Source: Hymenobacter mellowenesis
Lineage (GTDB): Bacteria; Bacteroidota; Bacteroidia; Cytophagales; Hymenobacteraceae
Reading direction: 5' to 3'
NCBI RefSeq assembly: GCF_030581005.1
Contig: NZ_JAUQSX010000001.1
Location: forward strand, 930,001 to 994,000
Length of the DNA: 64,000 nucleotides
Shown here: piece by piece, positions 15,543 to 26,345 of the stretch
How the letters are laid out: the number at the start of each line of letters is the position of its first letter
Position numbering within the stretch: position 1 is the stretch's first letter
Notes under the pieces: generated by a model
What the model was told of the DNA's origin: nothing
The model's input: the letters and a program-made list of their open reading frames with translations, nothing else
Database searches by the model: none
Program-made: the position numbers and the translations under genes

Positions 15543-17235
15543 TCCTATCGACGATAACACTACGCCTAAAACCACCGGCAGCCTCGAGGACCTGTTTCGC
15601 CACCACCTGGGCGAGGAGGCCGCCGTGCCGCCGCGCCCCATGCTGTGGGACCAGATTGACAATTCGCTGCTGATTCGGCAGAACGAAATCTACCGCAAGC
15701 GGCTCGTGGCTACCCGTTGGGTGGCGGCGGCCAGCCTGTTTCTGGCCTCGCTGGCCGGCACCGGCTGGTGGGCCCAGCACGACGGTGCCTTCCGGGGCGC
15801 CGAAGTAGCTACGGTGACGGCCCCAGCCGCTTCGCGCAATGGCCAGTTGGGCAGCTCGGCGGCCACTTCGGCCGGCCGGGTCTTTTCTGATAACGGTAGC
15901 TTAAACGGTGCAGCAACTCAGGCCCCCGCCACCACACTGGCCGGCACCGCAGCCGGCACTGCTGGCTCTGATGCAGCTTCCGAAAACGGCCTGAATGGCC
16001 GCGCCAGCAACACTGCGCCTACTTACGCCGCCAACACCGCGCCCACCGGCACTGGCTTCGGCGCGGCCTCGGTGCGTGGCGGCTTTGAGCGCGATGCCCG
16101 CGCCGAAGCTGGCCGGAACAGCACCACGCCAGGCGCAACGCCTGATGCTACTGCTGCTCAGAATGCTAGCCGCAGCGCCATCGTCGCGCAAGGCGGCGCG
16201 CAGTCTGCCGCTGGTACCGTTGGCATCAATGGCGCCACGGAGGCCGGCTTGGTTGCCGCCGGTACCGCACCGGCTGGTGTTACTTCGGTGGATGGCATCA
16301 CTGGTTCGGACGCAGCAGCTACCAGCGCGGGCGCCGCAACGGAAGTAGCCGGCGCAACTTCGGCTTCGGCCGGTTTGGCGCAGGCGTCGGCCGGACCGCA
16401 GCAGGTGGGTTTCCTCGCCGCCCGTCCGGCTACGCTCAGCCTGACCAACGGCGCGGCGCTGCCCAACGGCTTGGCCACGGTAGCCCTGCCCGAGCCTACG
16501 CTGGCCGCCGAGCTTAGTAAGTGGAACTATGGCGTGAGCTACGCGGCTTCGGTTTTCAATCCGAATGTGAACTTCTCGCGGGCGGGTATCGAGCCCGAAT
16601 ACGGCTACAACCCCGCCCTGGGCCCCGACTCGCCGAAGCTGACCGAAGCCGCCGCCGCCCAGTACCGTGAGCATCTGCGCCCCGGCCTGAGCCAGCGCCT
16701 GGCGCTGCTGGCTACGCGCCACCTCAAGGGCCATTGGTCGGCAAGCACGGGCTTGGAATTCAGCCAGTCCACTGCTCAATCGGCTTCTACCGCGTCTTTC
16801 GTGGGCGAGCAACTCTACGACCTCGGCTCCTTCACCAACGGCCAGATGCGGACCACCAACTTCCGCTACCGCATGGGCAGCGTGCCCTTGCAAGTGAGCT
16901 ATTCCAACCCCGTGAAACGCGGCTGGAGCCTCTACGGCCGCCTCGGCGGCGTGGTGAGCGCCCTGCTCGGCGCCCGCAGCGACGTGGAAGGTGAGCCGGA
17001 AGCTACCAAAACGTACTCTGTCCTCTCGGCCGGGCCCTACCGGCGGGTGCTGGGCAGCGTGCGCGGCGCGGCTGGCGCGCAGTTCCGCCCGACCACGGCG
17101 GGTTGGGCCCTCACTCTCGGCCCGGTGGCTGAGCTGGGCTTGACGCCGATGAATGCCCATCCGGCGCAGAGCTATCTGGCCCAGAGCCGCCCGTATAGCT
17201 TCGGCCTGGAGGCGGGGATGGAATTCGGGCGGTAG
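15532..17235 (+). CDS. Putative anti-sigma-like membrane protein with C-terminal outer-membrane barrel
   Basis: 567 residues in three parts. Residues 1-60 are a soluble, charged N-terminus (LEDLFRHHLGEEA, RPMLWDQIDNSL) like the cytoplasmic end of Bacteroidota anti-sigma proteins. One transmembrane helix follows at about 62-80 (WVAAASLFLASLAGTGWW). A long Ala/Gly/Thr/Ser-rich linker (about 90-330) leads to a C-terminal domain with alternating beta-strands (WNYGVSYAAS, GHWSASTGLEF, WSLYGRLGGVVSALLG, ALTLGPVAELGL) resembling a PorT/OMP_b-brl barrel. The start overlaps the sigma stop by 11 bases. It may tether the sigma factor and sense the outer membrane across the periplasm. Role is inferred. 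Confidence 0.7.
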   Translation: MSANPIDDNTTPKTTGSLEDLFRHHLGEEAAVPPRPMLWDQIDNSLLIRQNEIYRKRLVATRWVAAASLFLASLAGTGWWAQHDGAFRGAEVATVTAPAASRNGQLGSSAATSAGRVFSDNGSLNGAATQAPATTLAGTAAGTAGSDAASENGLNGRASNTAPTYAANTAPTGTGFGAASVRGGFERDARAEAGRNSTTPGATPDATAAQNASRSAIVAQGGAQSAAGTVGINGATEAGLVAAGTAPAGVTSVDGITGSDAAATSAGAATEVAGATSASAGLAQASAGPQQVGFLAARPATLSLTNGAALPNGLATVALPEPTLAAELSKWNYGVSYAASVFNPNVNFSRAGIEPEYGYNPALGPDSPKLTEAAAAQYREHLRPGLSQRLALLATRHLKGHWSASTGLEFSQSTAQSASTASFVGEQLYDLGSFTNGQMRTTNFRYRMGSVPLQVSYSNPVKRGWSLYGRLGGVVSALLGARSDVEGEPEATKTYSVLSAGPYRRVLGSVRGAAGAQFRPTTAGWALTLGPVAELGLTPMNAHPAQSYLAQSRPYSFGLEAGMEFGR

Positions 17236-17249
17236 GGTTTCAGGATAAA

Positions 17250-17376
17250 GCATCAAACAGAACGTCATGCTGAGCGCAGTCGAAGCATCTCTACTGCAGT
17301 AGTAAGTCCAATCAAAAGGAATACTATTAAGGTAGAGATGCTTCGACTGCGCTCAGCATGACGTTCTGTTTGATGC
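17250..17376. repeat. Perfect long inverted repeat, GTCATGCTGAGCGCAG family (copy 1)
   Basis: Arms at 17250-17294 and 17332-17376 are exactly complementary over 45 bases, with a 37-base loop. The arm contains GTCATGCTGAGCGCAGTCGA and GAAGCATCTCTAC. It follows the barrel-protein stop and may also act as a terminator. Confidence 0.92.
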
Positions 17377-17471
17377 TCACTTCCAACTGACTTTTCCCAA
17401 TTCCCGCGAAACCCTATTTCCTCGGTTATGGTTAAGGTAGGCTGACCAATTCGGCCTACCTTTCGCGTTGC

Positions 17472-19514
<2,043 letters not shown>

Positions 19515-19542
19515 TATCGTTTGCCAGGGCGGCAGTAGATTT

Positions 19543-19585
19543 AGCCAGGGAAAGCGCGAGCCGCTTTCCCTGGCTTTTTTATTTT
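19543..19585 (+). terminator. Terminator after uvrB
   Basis: AGCCAGGGAAAGCG, loop CGAGC, CGCTTTCCCTGGCT, then TTTTTATTTTT: a perfect 14-bp stem. Confidence 0.93.
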
Positions 19586-19594
19586 TCCTGCCCT

Positions 19595-19996
19595 ATGCAC
19601 ATGACCTTTATTTCCTTTCAGCCGGCTGCGCGGCACTCACTACGCCGGATTTTTGTCCTATTCGGCCTGGTGGCCGGGCTGAGTTTGACGGCGCACGCGC
19701 AAACGGCTCCGCCCAGGGCTTATGAATTCATGACCATGAGCACCTTTGAGTCACAGGCCAAAGCGCTGTCGCACATCCTGCTGGCTCCGCCTTTCCAAGG
19801 CAAGGCGGATATTCAGCTGGAAGACTTTGGCGGCTTCTCAACCAGCAAAAACCTCGACAAATACCAGCGCAATGCCTTGCTCGTGACCCAGCAGCTGGAG
19901 GCCCTGACCGCGGCGGGCTGGGAACTTGTCCACGTTTATCCGGTTTCGGAAGTGGGCGTGCTCACCACGCGCTACCTGTTTCGCAAAGCCAAATGA
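19595..19996 (+). CDS. Small secreted protein of unknown function
   Basis: 133 residues with a basic then hydrophobic N-terminus (RHSLRRIFVLFGLVAGLSLTAHAQ) typical of a signal peptide cut after about residue 36. The mature part is ~97 residues and ends with LTAAGWELVHVYPVSE and TTRYLFRKAK, which resembles the small DUF4177-like fold where 'GWELV' is a recurrent motif. Two ATGs (19595 and 19601) are possible starts. It lies 74 bases upstream of another secreted protein and may be co-transcribed. No function is claimed. Confidence 0.7.
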   Translation: MHMTFISFQPAARHSLRRIFVLFGLVAGLSLTAHAQTAPPRAYEFMTMSTFESQAKALSHILLAPPFQGKADIQLEDFGGFSTSKNLDKYQRNALLVTQQLEALTAAGWELVHVYPVSEVGVLTTRYLFRKAK

Positions 19997-20070
19997 GTAC
20001 CGGGCCAGGCACCCGTCTGTGCGCGCCAAGCATCTGTCGGCCACTACGTTTCACCTCATTATCTGCAGCC

Positions 20071-20781
20071 ATGAAAGTCCTTTCTTATTTGCTGGCCGTC
20101 GCGGCTACCGTCGCCATTTGTTCCTGCACGGCCCAGGCCCAGGTGAAGCAGCCCCGCCAGGTGGGCAGCTTTCAGGCCGTGGAGTCCAGCGGCGGTATTG
20201 ACGTGGTGCTCACGCAGGGCGTCGGCACCTCGGTGGTAGTGGAGGCTTCCGACGAGGCCCAGACCCACCTTGTGACCAAAGTAGAGGGCGGCACCCTGAA
20301 AATTGGCTGGGAATCGGGCTTTTCCTGGAAAAACCTGCTCAGCAACAATCGCAAAGCCAACGTGTACATCACTTGCCCACGCCTCACGGGCCTCAGCCTG
20401 AGCGGCGGCGCCGATGCGAAAGGCCAGTCCACCTTCACCGCCGATGCCTTCCGAATTCAAGCCAGCGGCGGCTCCGATGTGAAGCTGAGCCTGTCGGCCA
20501 AAACCCTCACCTGCTCCGCCTCGGGCGGAAGCGACGTCGACCTGAGCGGCCGCGTGGAGCGGCAGACCGTGGACATCAGCGGGGGCTCCGACTACAACGC
20601 ATTCGACCTGCGCAGCACCACCGCCACCGTGCGCGCCAGCGGTGGCTCCGACGCAAACCTGACTGTGGATGGCGAGCTGTCGGCCGACGCGGGGGGTGGC
20701 TCCGATGTGCATTACAAGGGCGCCGCCCGCGTCACCAATGCTTCGCATTCCGGCGGCAGCAGCGTGCGCCGCGTGCAATAA
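20071..20781 (+). CDS. DUF2807 (GIN-domain) secreted protein
   Basis: 236 residues. A signal peptide (MKVLSYLLAVAATVAICSC) is followed by the GIN/DUF2807 region from about residue 33 (VGSFQAVESSGGIDVVLTQG) to the end. The repeated motif SGGSD or GGSD occurs at about five places (SGGSDVKL, SGGSDVDL, SGGSDYNA, SGGSDANL, GGGSDVHY), with strands between them, indicating a right-handed beta-helix turn repeat. Cys20 could be a lipoprotein site, though the context (CSCTAQA) is not a clear lipobox. Family members are surface or periplasmic proteins of unknown role in Bacteroidota. ATG 20071 begins the signal peptide. Confidence 0.88.
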   Translation: MKVLSYLLAVAATVAICSCTAQAQVKQPRQVGSFQAVESSGGIDVVLTQGVGTSVVVEASDEAQTHLVTKVEGGTLKIGWESGFSWKNLLSNNRKANVYITCPRLTGLSLSGGADAKGQSTFTADAFRIQASGGSDVKLSLSAKTLTCSASGGSDVDLSGRVERQTVDISGGSDYNAFDLRSTTATVRASGGSDANLTVDGELSADAGGGSDVHYKGAARVTNASHSGGSSVRRVQ

Positions 20782-20849
20782 AGCGGCAGCTAATGTCCGT
20801 TAATGCCCTATATTTGGGCTTGTAAGCGCCCTTCATATTCTAAAAATCT

Positions 20850-20884
20850 AAAGCCCAAACCTGACCGGTTTGGGCTTTTTTTGT
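20850..20884 (+). terminator. Terminator after the DUF2807 gene
   Basis: AAGCCCAAACC, loop TGACC, GGTTTGGGCTT and a T-rich run. Confidence 0.92.
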
Positions 20885-20923
20885 ACCAATCACTCGGCAC
20901 AAATCTGCTACTCACAAGTGTCT

Positions 20924-22288
20924 TCAAGGCTGCTTGTACAGCACGCCGCCTTTCATCACCAGCTGCACCTGGCGCACTGCGGCTACGTCCTGCGTGGGGT
21001 CGCCGGCCACGGCCACCAGGTCGGCTAGCAGGCCGGGGCGGATGCTGCCGCGGTCGGCGAGGTGGAAGATTTGGGCGTTGCCGCTGGTGGCCTGGCGCAA
21101 CACTTGTAGCGGCGTGAGGCCGTAGTCACGCACCAGCAACTCCATTTCGCGGGCGTTGTCGCCGTGGGCAAATACGCCCACATCGCCGCCCAGCGCCAGT
21201 GTCACACCCGCTTTCAGGGCGGCCTGCATGCTGAGGTGCTTTTGCTGCAGGCGCGGCGGCAGGGGGCCCTGGCCATTATGCCAGCCTTTGTACTGGGCGA
21301 TGGCATCGCTGGCGGCCACCGTGGGGCACAGGGCCACCCCGCGTTTTTTCATCAGCTGGAATACTTCCAGCGTGCCTTCGTCGCCGTGCTCGATGGTTTC
21401 GACGCCGGCCAGCACGGCGCGGCGCATGCCCTCCGGCGTGCTGGCGTGGGCCACCACGCCCCGCCCCGCCGAGCGGGCCGTTTGCACAATCAAGGTCAGC
21501 TCTTCGAGCGAAAAGGTGGGCTGGGGGCTGGCACTGGGGCCCCAGCGGTAGTCGGCGTACACCTTCACCACGTCGGCGCCTTTGCCCATCTGCTCGCGCA
21601 CGGCCCGAATGATGCCGTCCACCCCATCGGCTTCCTGGGCGCCTTGGGGCACGTCCTCGTCCACCGATAGCTTGGGGCCGTAACTGCCCGTGGCCACCAG
21701 TGCCCGGGTGGCCACCAGCAGGCGCGGGCCGGGAATAATGCCCTTATCAATGGCCTGCTTGAGGCCCACATCGGCGTAGGCAGCGCCCTCGGTGCCCAGG
21801 TCGCGAGCGGTGGTGAAGCCGGCCAGCAGCGTGCGCTGGGCGTGCACGGTGGCGCGGGCCACGCGCAGGGCCTGCGATTCGAGCAGCACCTGGTCGTTCC
21901 AAGGCGTTTCGTTGTAGGGATGCAGCAGCAGGTGCGAGTGGCCTTCAATCAGGCCCGGCAGCAGGGTGAGGCCGGGCAGGTCGAGGGTGCGGGCGCCGGC
22001 CGGCGGGCTGATTTGCGCAGCCGGCTCCGCTGCCGTAATCCGGTCGTTTTCGACCAGCACGGCCCAACCAGCGTGCAACTCCTGCCCGTCGAACACGGCC
22101 GCGGGCCGCAGTAGCATGGCCCCGGCCGCCGCCGGTTGTGCGGCAGGCTGGGCCTGCGCGTGCCAGGTCATGCAGGCCAGCAGTAGCGCTGAGCTCCACC
22201 GCCGCGCCCGCGCTGCAATAGCCAGCCGGCCCCATCCTTTATATGACACCCCAGACAATTGCATAGCACCGAGAGAAGAAAACGGCAT
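20924..22288 (-). CDS. Secreted amidohydrolase (imidazolonepropionase-like)
   Basis: About 454 residues of the metal-dependent amidohydrolase superfamily. The metal motif HxH appears in LIEGHSHLLLHPY (about residues 117-119), with GFTTARDLGTEGAAY next, VVAHASTPEGMRRA and TIEHGDEG further on, LALGGDVGVFAHGDN holding the late Asp, and SIRPGLLADLVAVAGDP typical of the C-terminal beta-sandwich. Related enzymes cleave cyclic amides or Xaa-Pro dipeptides. A hydrophobic segment (SSALLLACMTWHAQAQ) near residue 33 suggests export. Starts at 22288 (ATG, after an in-frame GTG) or 22264 are possible; the shorter one gives a more usual signal peptide. Stand-alone. Confidence 0.85.
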   Translation of the reverse strand: MPFSSLGAMQLSGVSYKGWGRLAIAARARRWSSALLLACMTWHAQAQPAAQPAAAGAMLLRPAAVFDGQELHAGWAVLVENDRITAAEPAAQISPPAGARTLDLPGLTLLPGLIEGHSHLLLHPYNETPWNDQVLLESQALRVARATVHAQRTLLAGFTTARDLGTEGAAYADVGLKQAIDKGIIPGPRLLVATRALVATGSYGPKLSVDEDVPQGAQEADGVDGIIRAVREQMGKGADVVKVYADYRWGPSASPQPTFSLEELTLIVQTARSAGRGVVAHASTPEGMRRAVLAGVETIEHGDEGTLEVFQLMKKRGVALCPTVAASDAIAQYKGWHNGQGPLPPRLQQKHLSMQAALKAGVTLALGGDVGVFAHGDNAREMELLVRDYGLTPLQVLRQATSGNAQIFHLADRGSIRPGLLADLVAVAGDPTQDVAAVRQVQLVMKGGVLYKQP

Positions 22289-22364
22289 CACCCGATGCCC
22301 GTCAGGGTAGCGAAGCTACAGCCTGACCTCAATGCGAAGCCATCTGCCACGGGCCTAATGCAGA

Positions 22365-22396
22365 AGCGCCCCCAACCTATACTGGCTGGGGGCGCT
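22365..22396. terminator. Hairpin after the regulatory-domain gene
   Basis: AGCGCCCCCA / TGGGGGCGCT, perfect 10-bp arms. The T tract is weak on either strand, so termination is likely but unproven. Confidence 0.55.
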
Positions 22397-22430
22397 GGTA
22401 ACTGGTGGGAGTGAACGGTGGAATAAATCT

Positions 22431-22898
22431 TTATTTGAGGCGACGCAAGCTGCGGCGGGCCTCCCGGTGGGCGGTTTTCATGTAGGCCTTCAGTTCCTGC
22501 TTGCGGCCTACTTTGATGGGCTGGGGCGAGGCCAGCCGGAGGGTGGTGTCGGGCGAGTCGGGCTGCACCGACACGGTTTCGTCGGCAAAGCCGGCGTAGC
22601 TCACCGTGAGCTTCACGGGGGCGTTGGTGGCCGGCAGCAGCAGGCTGAATTCGCCGTTGGAGTTGCTCACAGCCATTTCCTTGGTGCCCACCACCGATAT
22701 CACCGCGCCGGGCAGGGCGCCGTCGGGGTTCACCACGCGGCCGATGAAGGTGTGGGTAGTGCCGTCTTCGCGCGGGCTGCCGGCCGGGCGGGGCGTGTAA
22801 GCCGAGCTGCTGGCGTAAACCGCTTGTGCCTGAGCACCGAAGGAGTTGCAAAACAAAGCACTAGTAACTAAAACGGCCAGAAGGAACGAAGAGCGCAT
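22431..22898 (-). CDS. Secreted carboxypeptidase-regulatory-like domain protein
   Basis: 155 residues. A signal peptide (MRSSFLLAVLVTSALFCNSFGAQAQA) is followed by one carboxypeptidase-regulatory-like beta-sandwich (about residues 48-120: THTFIGRVVNPDGALPGAVISV, NSNGEFSLLLP, LTVSYAGFADETVSV). In SusC proteins the same domain forms the N-terminus; here it stands alone with a basic tail (GRKQELKAYMKTAHREARRSLRRLK region). ATG 22898 is the first real ATG; the frame reaches a TTG two codons earlier. Role unknown; a periplasmic or surface binding module is possible. Confidence 0.75.
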   Translation of the reverse strand: MRSSFLLAVLVTSALFCNSFGAQAQAVYASSSAYTPRPAGSPREDGTTHTFIGRVVNPDGALPGAVISVVGTKEMAVSNSNGEFSLLLPATNAPVKLTVSYAGFADETVSVQPDSPDTTLRLASPQPIKVGRKQELKAYMKTAHREARRSLRRLK

Positions 22899-23144
22899 AA
22901 GCAAGCGGGGAAAGGCGTGAAGGCTACCGTTGTTGAACGATATAAATTTAACCTTGCACCTATCTCATTTTCCTACTGCGCTGGCTGAATGCACTGACTG
23001 ACCCGGCCAACGGTGGCTTTTGGCCCGGCAACGGAAATTAGACGGCCCTAAAATTTTGCTTTACCAACAACCAGTTGTTCATAGCCGGGAAAACCCCGAT
23101 TTATGGCGCTAAACAGGCCCAATTTCCTGCCTCTTCTGGCAGCG

Positions 23145-23927
23145 TTACTTCCGCTTGAGCGCCGCCGCCACGGCCTGGTTGAGCAATGGCTCCATCACGC
23201 GGTAGCCGGCCAGGTTGGGGTGTACGCCGTCTTCGCCGTAAGATTTTTTCAGACCGTGCTGCTCGTCGGTGAGGGCGGTATGCATGTCGTAGTACACGCA
23301 GTTGTGCTGGTCGGCGTAGGCTTTGATGAGCTTGTTTAAGGCGATGATTTTCGGGGCCGGGTTCAGGCCCTTGCGCCACCAGAAATCGGTGCTGGGCGCC
23401 ACCGAGCCCAGCACCACCCGGATGTGGTGGACCTGGGCCAGTTCCACCATGCTCATGAGGTTGTTCATGGTGGTCTGCGGGTTGTAGGGGCCGTTGTTTT
23501 CGGCCACGTCGTTGGTGCCCACCAGAATGACCACCACGGCCGGCTTCAGGTCGATAACGTCGGGGCGGAAGCGCACCAGCGTCTGGCCCGTGGCCTGGCC
23601 GCTGATGCCGCGCCCGATGTAGGCATAAGGCTTGCCCGCAAAAAAGGCCGAATCTTCTTTCACCCAACCTTCGGTGATGGAATTGCCGATGATGACCACG
23701 CGGGCCGGGCCGGCACCGGGCGCGGGCAGGCGCTGGTTGGCGGCGGCGTAGCGCTGCAGGTTGGCCCAGTCGTTGCGCAGCTGGTAATCCTGCCGCTGGT
23801 GCTCGGCGTCGGCGGCGGCGGGCCTGGGGGCGGGCGGCGCTGGTGGGGTTTGCGGTATTTGGGCGAGGGCCGGACGTCCGGCGGCGGCCAGCAGCAAGAG
23901 GCAAAACAAGTGTTTAAGAAATTTCAT
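23145..23927 (-). CDS. Secreted SGNH/GDSL-family hydrolase
   Basis: 260 residues with a signal peptide (MKFLKHLFCLLLLAAAGRPALA) and a Pro/Ala linker. All SGNH blocks are visible: GNSITEG with the nucleophile Ser83, GRGISGQATGQT (block II Gly), GTND (137-140, block III Asn) and EDGVHPN with catalytic Asp233/His236. Such enzymes remove acyl groups; in carbohydrate loci they are often acetylesterases. It lies just upstream (opposite strand) of the polysaccharide locus, so deacetylation of a glycan is plausible but not shown. Confidence 0.9.
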   Translation of the reverse strand: MKFLKHLFCLLLLAAAGRPALAQIPQTPPAPPAPRPAAADAEHQRQDYQLRNDWANLQRYAAANQRLPAPGAGPARVVIIGNSITEGWVKEDSAFFAGKPYAYIGRGISGQATGQTLVRFRPDVIDLKPAVVVILVGTNDVAENNGPYNPQTTMNNLMSMVELAQVHHIRVVLGSVAPSTDFWWRKGLNPAPKIIALNKLIKAYADQHNCVYYDMHTALTDEQHGLKKSYGEDGVHPNLAGYRVMEPLLNQAVAAALKRK

Positions 23928-24389
23928 AGCATTTCTGAAAGCCAGGCGTCGAGCAGTGGCAGCATACCGCCGCCCGGCTTATTTACTTGTTAGGAGAAAT
24001 AGTGGGCCTGAAAACTCAGGGCATTGCAACGCTGTTGCGGCGTATGCGCGGCCGAAAGGTCGCAAACGTTTGGGGTAATACACCTGGCCCGCCCACTACC
24101 CTGCTTCCATCCCAAAAAAACAAAACCAACGTTTAAGCGCATTCCAGGCCGTGTTGCGGCACCCAGCCGGCCGCTTGGTTGGCGGCATCCTAACGGCTAG
24201 TGCACGGGCTCGTGGCTGCCGGATGCGCGTACCACAAGTTTCCATTGTTCCGGACGCTTCGGCGTTCGGGGCCGAAAACATCGGGCTACCCTTGCGGCTT
24301 GGTTATACTCACGCTTCAAAGCAGTATCTTCCCTTACTTTTCGGCTGCAAAATCGTTTTTCTTTTTCCATTCAGTTCCCTTCTATTTCG
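23928..24389. other. Intergenic region before the polysaccharide locus
   Basis: About 460 bases between the divergent SGNH hydrolase and ECF sigma genes. Small open frames (for example 24096-24281 - and 24151-24393 +) give no recognisable protein. TACTTTTC at 24335-24342 is one base from the TAnnTTTG consensus and is the only promoter candidate seen for the sigma gene. Confidence 0.45.
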
Positions 24390-24980
24390 GTGAAAACAGC
24401 GTCCGGCTTTTCGGAATTAGAGTACCTGCGGCGGCTCAAGCTGAGCGACGAGCGGGCCTTTGATGCGCTGTTCCGTCACTACAGCGCGTTGGTCTACCGG
24501 TTTGCCTACAGCTACCTGAAGTCGCGCCCCGTGGCCGAGGAAATCGTGCAGGAGTGCTTCATCAAAATCTGGGAAAAGCGCGAGCAGGTGCGCGACGACC
24601 AGCCCCTGAAAAGTTACCTTTTCACCATTGCGCACCACGCCGTGCTCAACGAGCTGCGCCGCGACCAGCACCACCTGCGCCTGCAAGGACAGGTAGCCGC
24701 CGGCCGCCCCGAGAGCGTGACGAACGAGGCCGAATACGAGGAAATGGAAAACCTCTACCAGGCCGCCCTGGAGCAGCTGCCACCCAAGCAGCGCGAGGTG
24801 TTCGTGCTGAGCCGGCAGCAGGGCCTCACCTACCCCGAAATAGCCGAAATGCAGGGTCTGTCGGTTAAAACCGTGGAGGCGCACATCGCCCGCGCCCTCA
24901 AAACCATGCGCAGCTACTTGCGCCTGCATGGCGGCGGCATCCTGGGCATGCTGCTGGCCTGGATGCTAGAAAAGCATTAG
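24390..24980 (+). CDS. ECF sigma factor (FecI-like) of the polysaccharide locus
   Basis: 196 residues. Region 2 is at about 22-90 (FDALFRHYSALVYRFAYSY, AEEIVQECFIKIWEKREQV, SYLFTIAHHAVLNELRR); region 4 is at about 125-175 (LEQLPPKQREVFVLSRQQG, LTYPEIAEMQGLSVKTVEAH, ARALKTMRSYL). This matches the Bacteroidota ECF family paired with FecR-like anti-sigma factors. The start is GTG at 24390 because no ATG lies near the conserved region. The following genes (FecR, STN-SusC, SusD) complete a classic transenvelope signalling set that switches on glycan-use genes. Confidence 0.92.
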   Translation: MKTASGFSELEYLRRLKLSDERAFDALFRHYSALVYRFAYSYLKSRPVAEEIVQECFIKIWEKREQVRDDQPLKSYLFTIAHHAVLNELRRDQHHLRLQGQVAAGRPESVTNEAEYEEMENLYQAALEQLPPKQREVFVLSRQQGLTYPEIAEMQGLSVKTVEAHIARALKTMRSYLRLHGGGILGMLLAWMLEKH

Positions 24981-25000
24981 GAAGAAAGGTTGGGGCTCAT

Positions 25001-25120
25001 ATGAACGACGTAGGGGCGGGGCTTGCCCCCGCCCGGCTGTTCGCGCCATTTCAACGGTTCCGTGCAACGTCCGGGCGGGGGCAAGCCCTACCGGGTACGA
25101 CCCCGCCCCTACGTCGTGCT
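25001..25120. repeat. Intergenic inverted repeat, GGGGCGGGGC family (copy 2)
   Basis: Left arm ACGACGTAGGGGCGGGG + CTTGCCCCCGCCCGG (25006-25037). The right arm is complementary but interrupted by a 15-base insertion (CCCTACCGGGTACGA) before CCCCGCCCCTACGTCGT. It lies between the sigma and FecR genes; nothing else was recognised in this 312-base gap. Confidence 0.85.
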
Positions 25121-25292
25121 GACAGGCCAACGAAAAAAATATTTACAAGTCGTGTAGGGGGAAAGGCAGGGCACGGTGTATTACCGCAAACGTTTGGGAT
25201 TTTCCGCAATCGTTGCCAACCAAATACCAGCGGCTTCAACGCCTTTTATCGTCGGCCGCAACGGGCCTAGTCGCCTGTTTTACCCGCCCTCT

Positions 25293-26318
25293 ATGCCAAC
25301 AGCTATTACACAAACTTCTTTCACGGCTTACGTGCAGGGCACAGCCAGCGCCACCGAGGCCGAGGCCGTGCGCCATTGGCTGGGCCAGCCCGAAAACCAA
25401 CCCCAAGCCCAGCAATGGATGCACGAGCACTGGGAAACGCTGGCCGCGGCCAACGACGAAATCAGCCTAGCCGACGAACCCGACTACGAGCAAATGCTGA
25501 CGCGCCTGCACGTGCAGATGCTGATGAGCGAAACAAATGAGCCGCGGGCCGAGCCGACGGTGGCCCCCATGTGGCGCCGCTGGGCGGCCGCCGCGGCGGT
25601 GGCCGGCACGCTGCTAGCCGGCGGTGGCTGGCTGTACTCGCACCGCGCCGCCGCGCCGCAGGAATACGCCACGGCCTACGGCCAGACCAGCACCCTGCAG
25701 TTGCCCGACGGCAGCAGCGTGACCCTGAACGGGCATTCCACGCTGCGCTACCCCACGGCCTGGGTGCCCGGCAAGCCCCGCGAGGTGTGGCTCGATGGCG
25801 AAGCCTACTTCGCGGTGCAGCACCAGGCCGACAACCAGCGCTTTGTGGTGCACACGTTGGGCGGGTTTAGCGTGGAAGTGCTGGGCACCAAGTTCACGGT
25901 GGTGCAGCGGCGCACGCAGGGCCGGGTGGTGCTGCTCTCGGGCAAGGTGCGGGTGAGCTTCGACGACAAGCGCCAGCCCGACGTGGTGCTGGCGCCCGGC
26001 GACCTGGTGGACACCCGCGAAACCGCCCCGGCCAAGCTGGAGGTGACGGCCCGCCGCAACGTGCCCACGGCCCCCTACGCCTCCTGGAAAGACAACATGC
26101 TGGTGCTCGACGGCACCACCATCGCCGAGCTGGCCAACCGCCTCGAAGACACTTATGGCCTGCAGGTCATCGTGGCCACGCCGGAGCTGAACGAGCGCAA
26201 AGTTACGGGCACCGTGCCCGTGCAGGACCTCGACGTGCTGCTGCAGTCGCTGGAAGAAACTTTTCACATCCGGGCCGTGCGGCAGGGCAACCGCCTGACG
26301 CTGACCGAACAGAACTAA
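25293..26318 (+). CDS. FecR-family anti-sigma factor
   Basis: 341 residues. The cytoplasmic N-terminus (1-95) includes the small helical segment FTAYVQGTASATEAEAVRHW and QWMHEHWE. One transmembrane helix lies at about 97-115 (WAAAAAVAGTLLAGGGWLY). A periplasmic FecR domain follows at about 125-220 (ATAYGQTSTLQLPDGSSVTL, VWLDGEAYFAV, VEVLGTKFTV, LLSGKVRVSF) and a C-terminal DUF4974-like domain at about 265-341 (WKDNMLVLDGTTIAELANRL). It would hold the preceding sigma factor until the SusC STN domain signals substrate. ATG 25293 starts the family pattern. Confidence 0.93.
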   Translation: MPTAITQTSFTAYVQGTASATEAEAVRHWLGQPENQPQAQQWMHEHWETLAAANDEISLADEPDYEQMLTRLHVQMLMSETNEPRAEPTVAPMWRRWAAAAAVAGTLLAGGGWLYSHRAAAPQEYATAYGQTSTLQLPDGSSVTLNGHSTLRYPTAWVPGKPREVWLDGEAYFAVQHQADNQRFVVHTLGGFSVEVLGTKFTVVQRRTQGRVVLLSGKVRVSFDDKRQPDVVLAPGDLVDTRETAPAKLEVTARRNVPTAPYASWKDNMLVLDGTTIAELANRLEDTYGLQVIVATPELNERKVTGTVPVQDLDVLLQSLEETFHIRAVRQGNRLTLTEQN

Positions 26319-26345
26319 CCTTTTTTCATTTTTTCCCACCCAATC

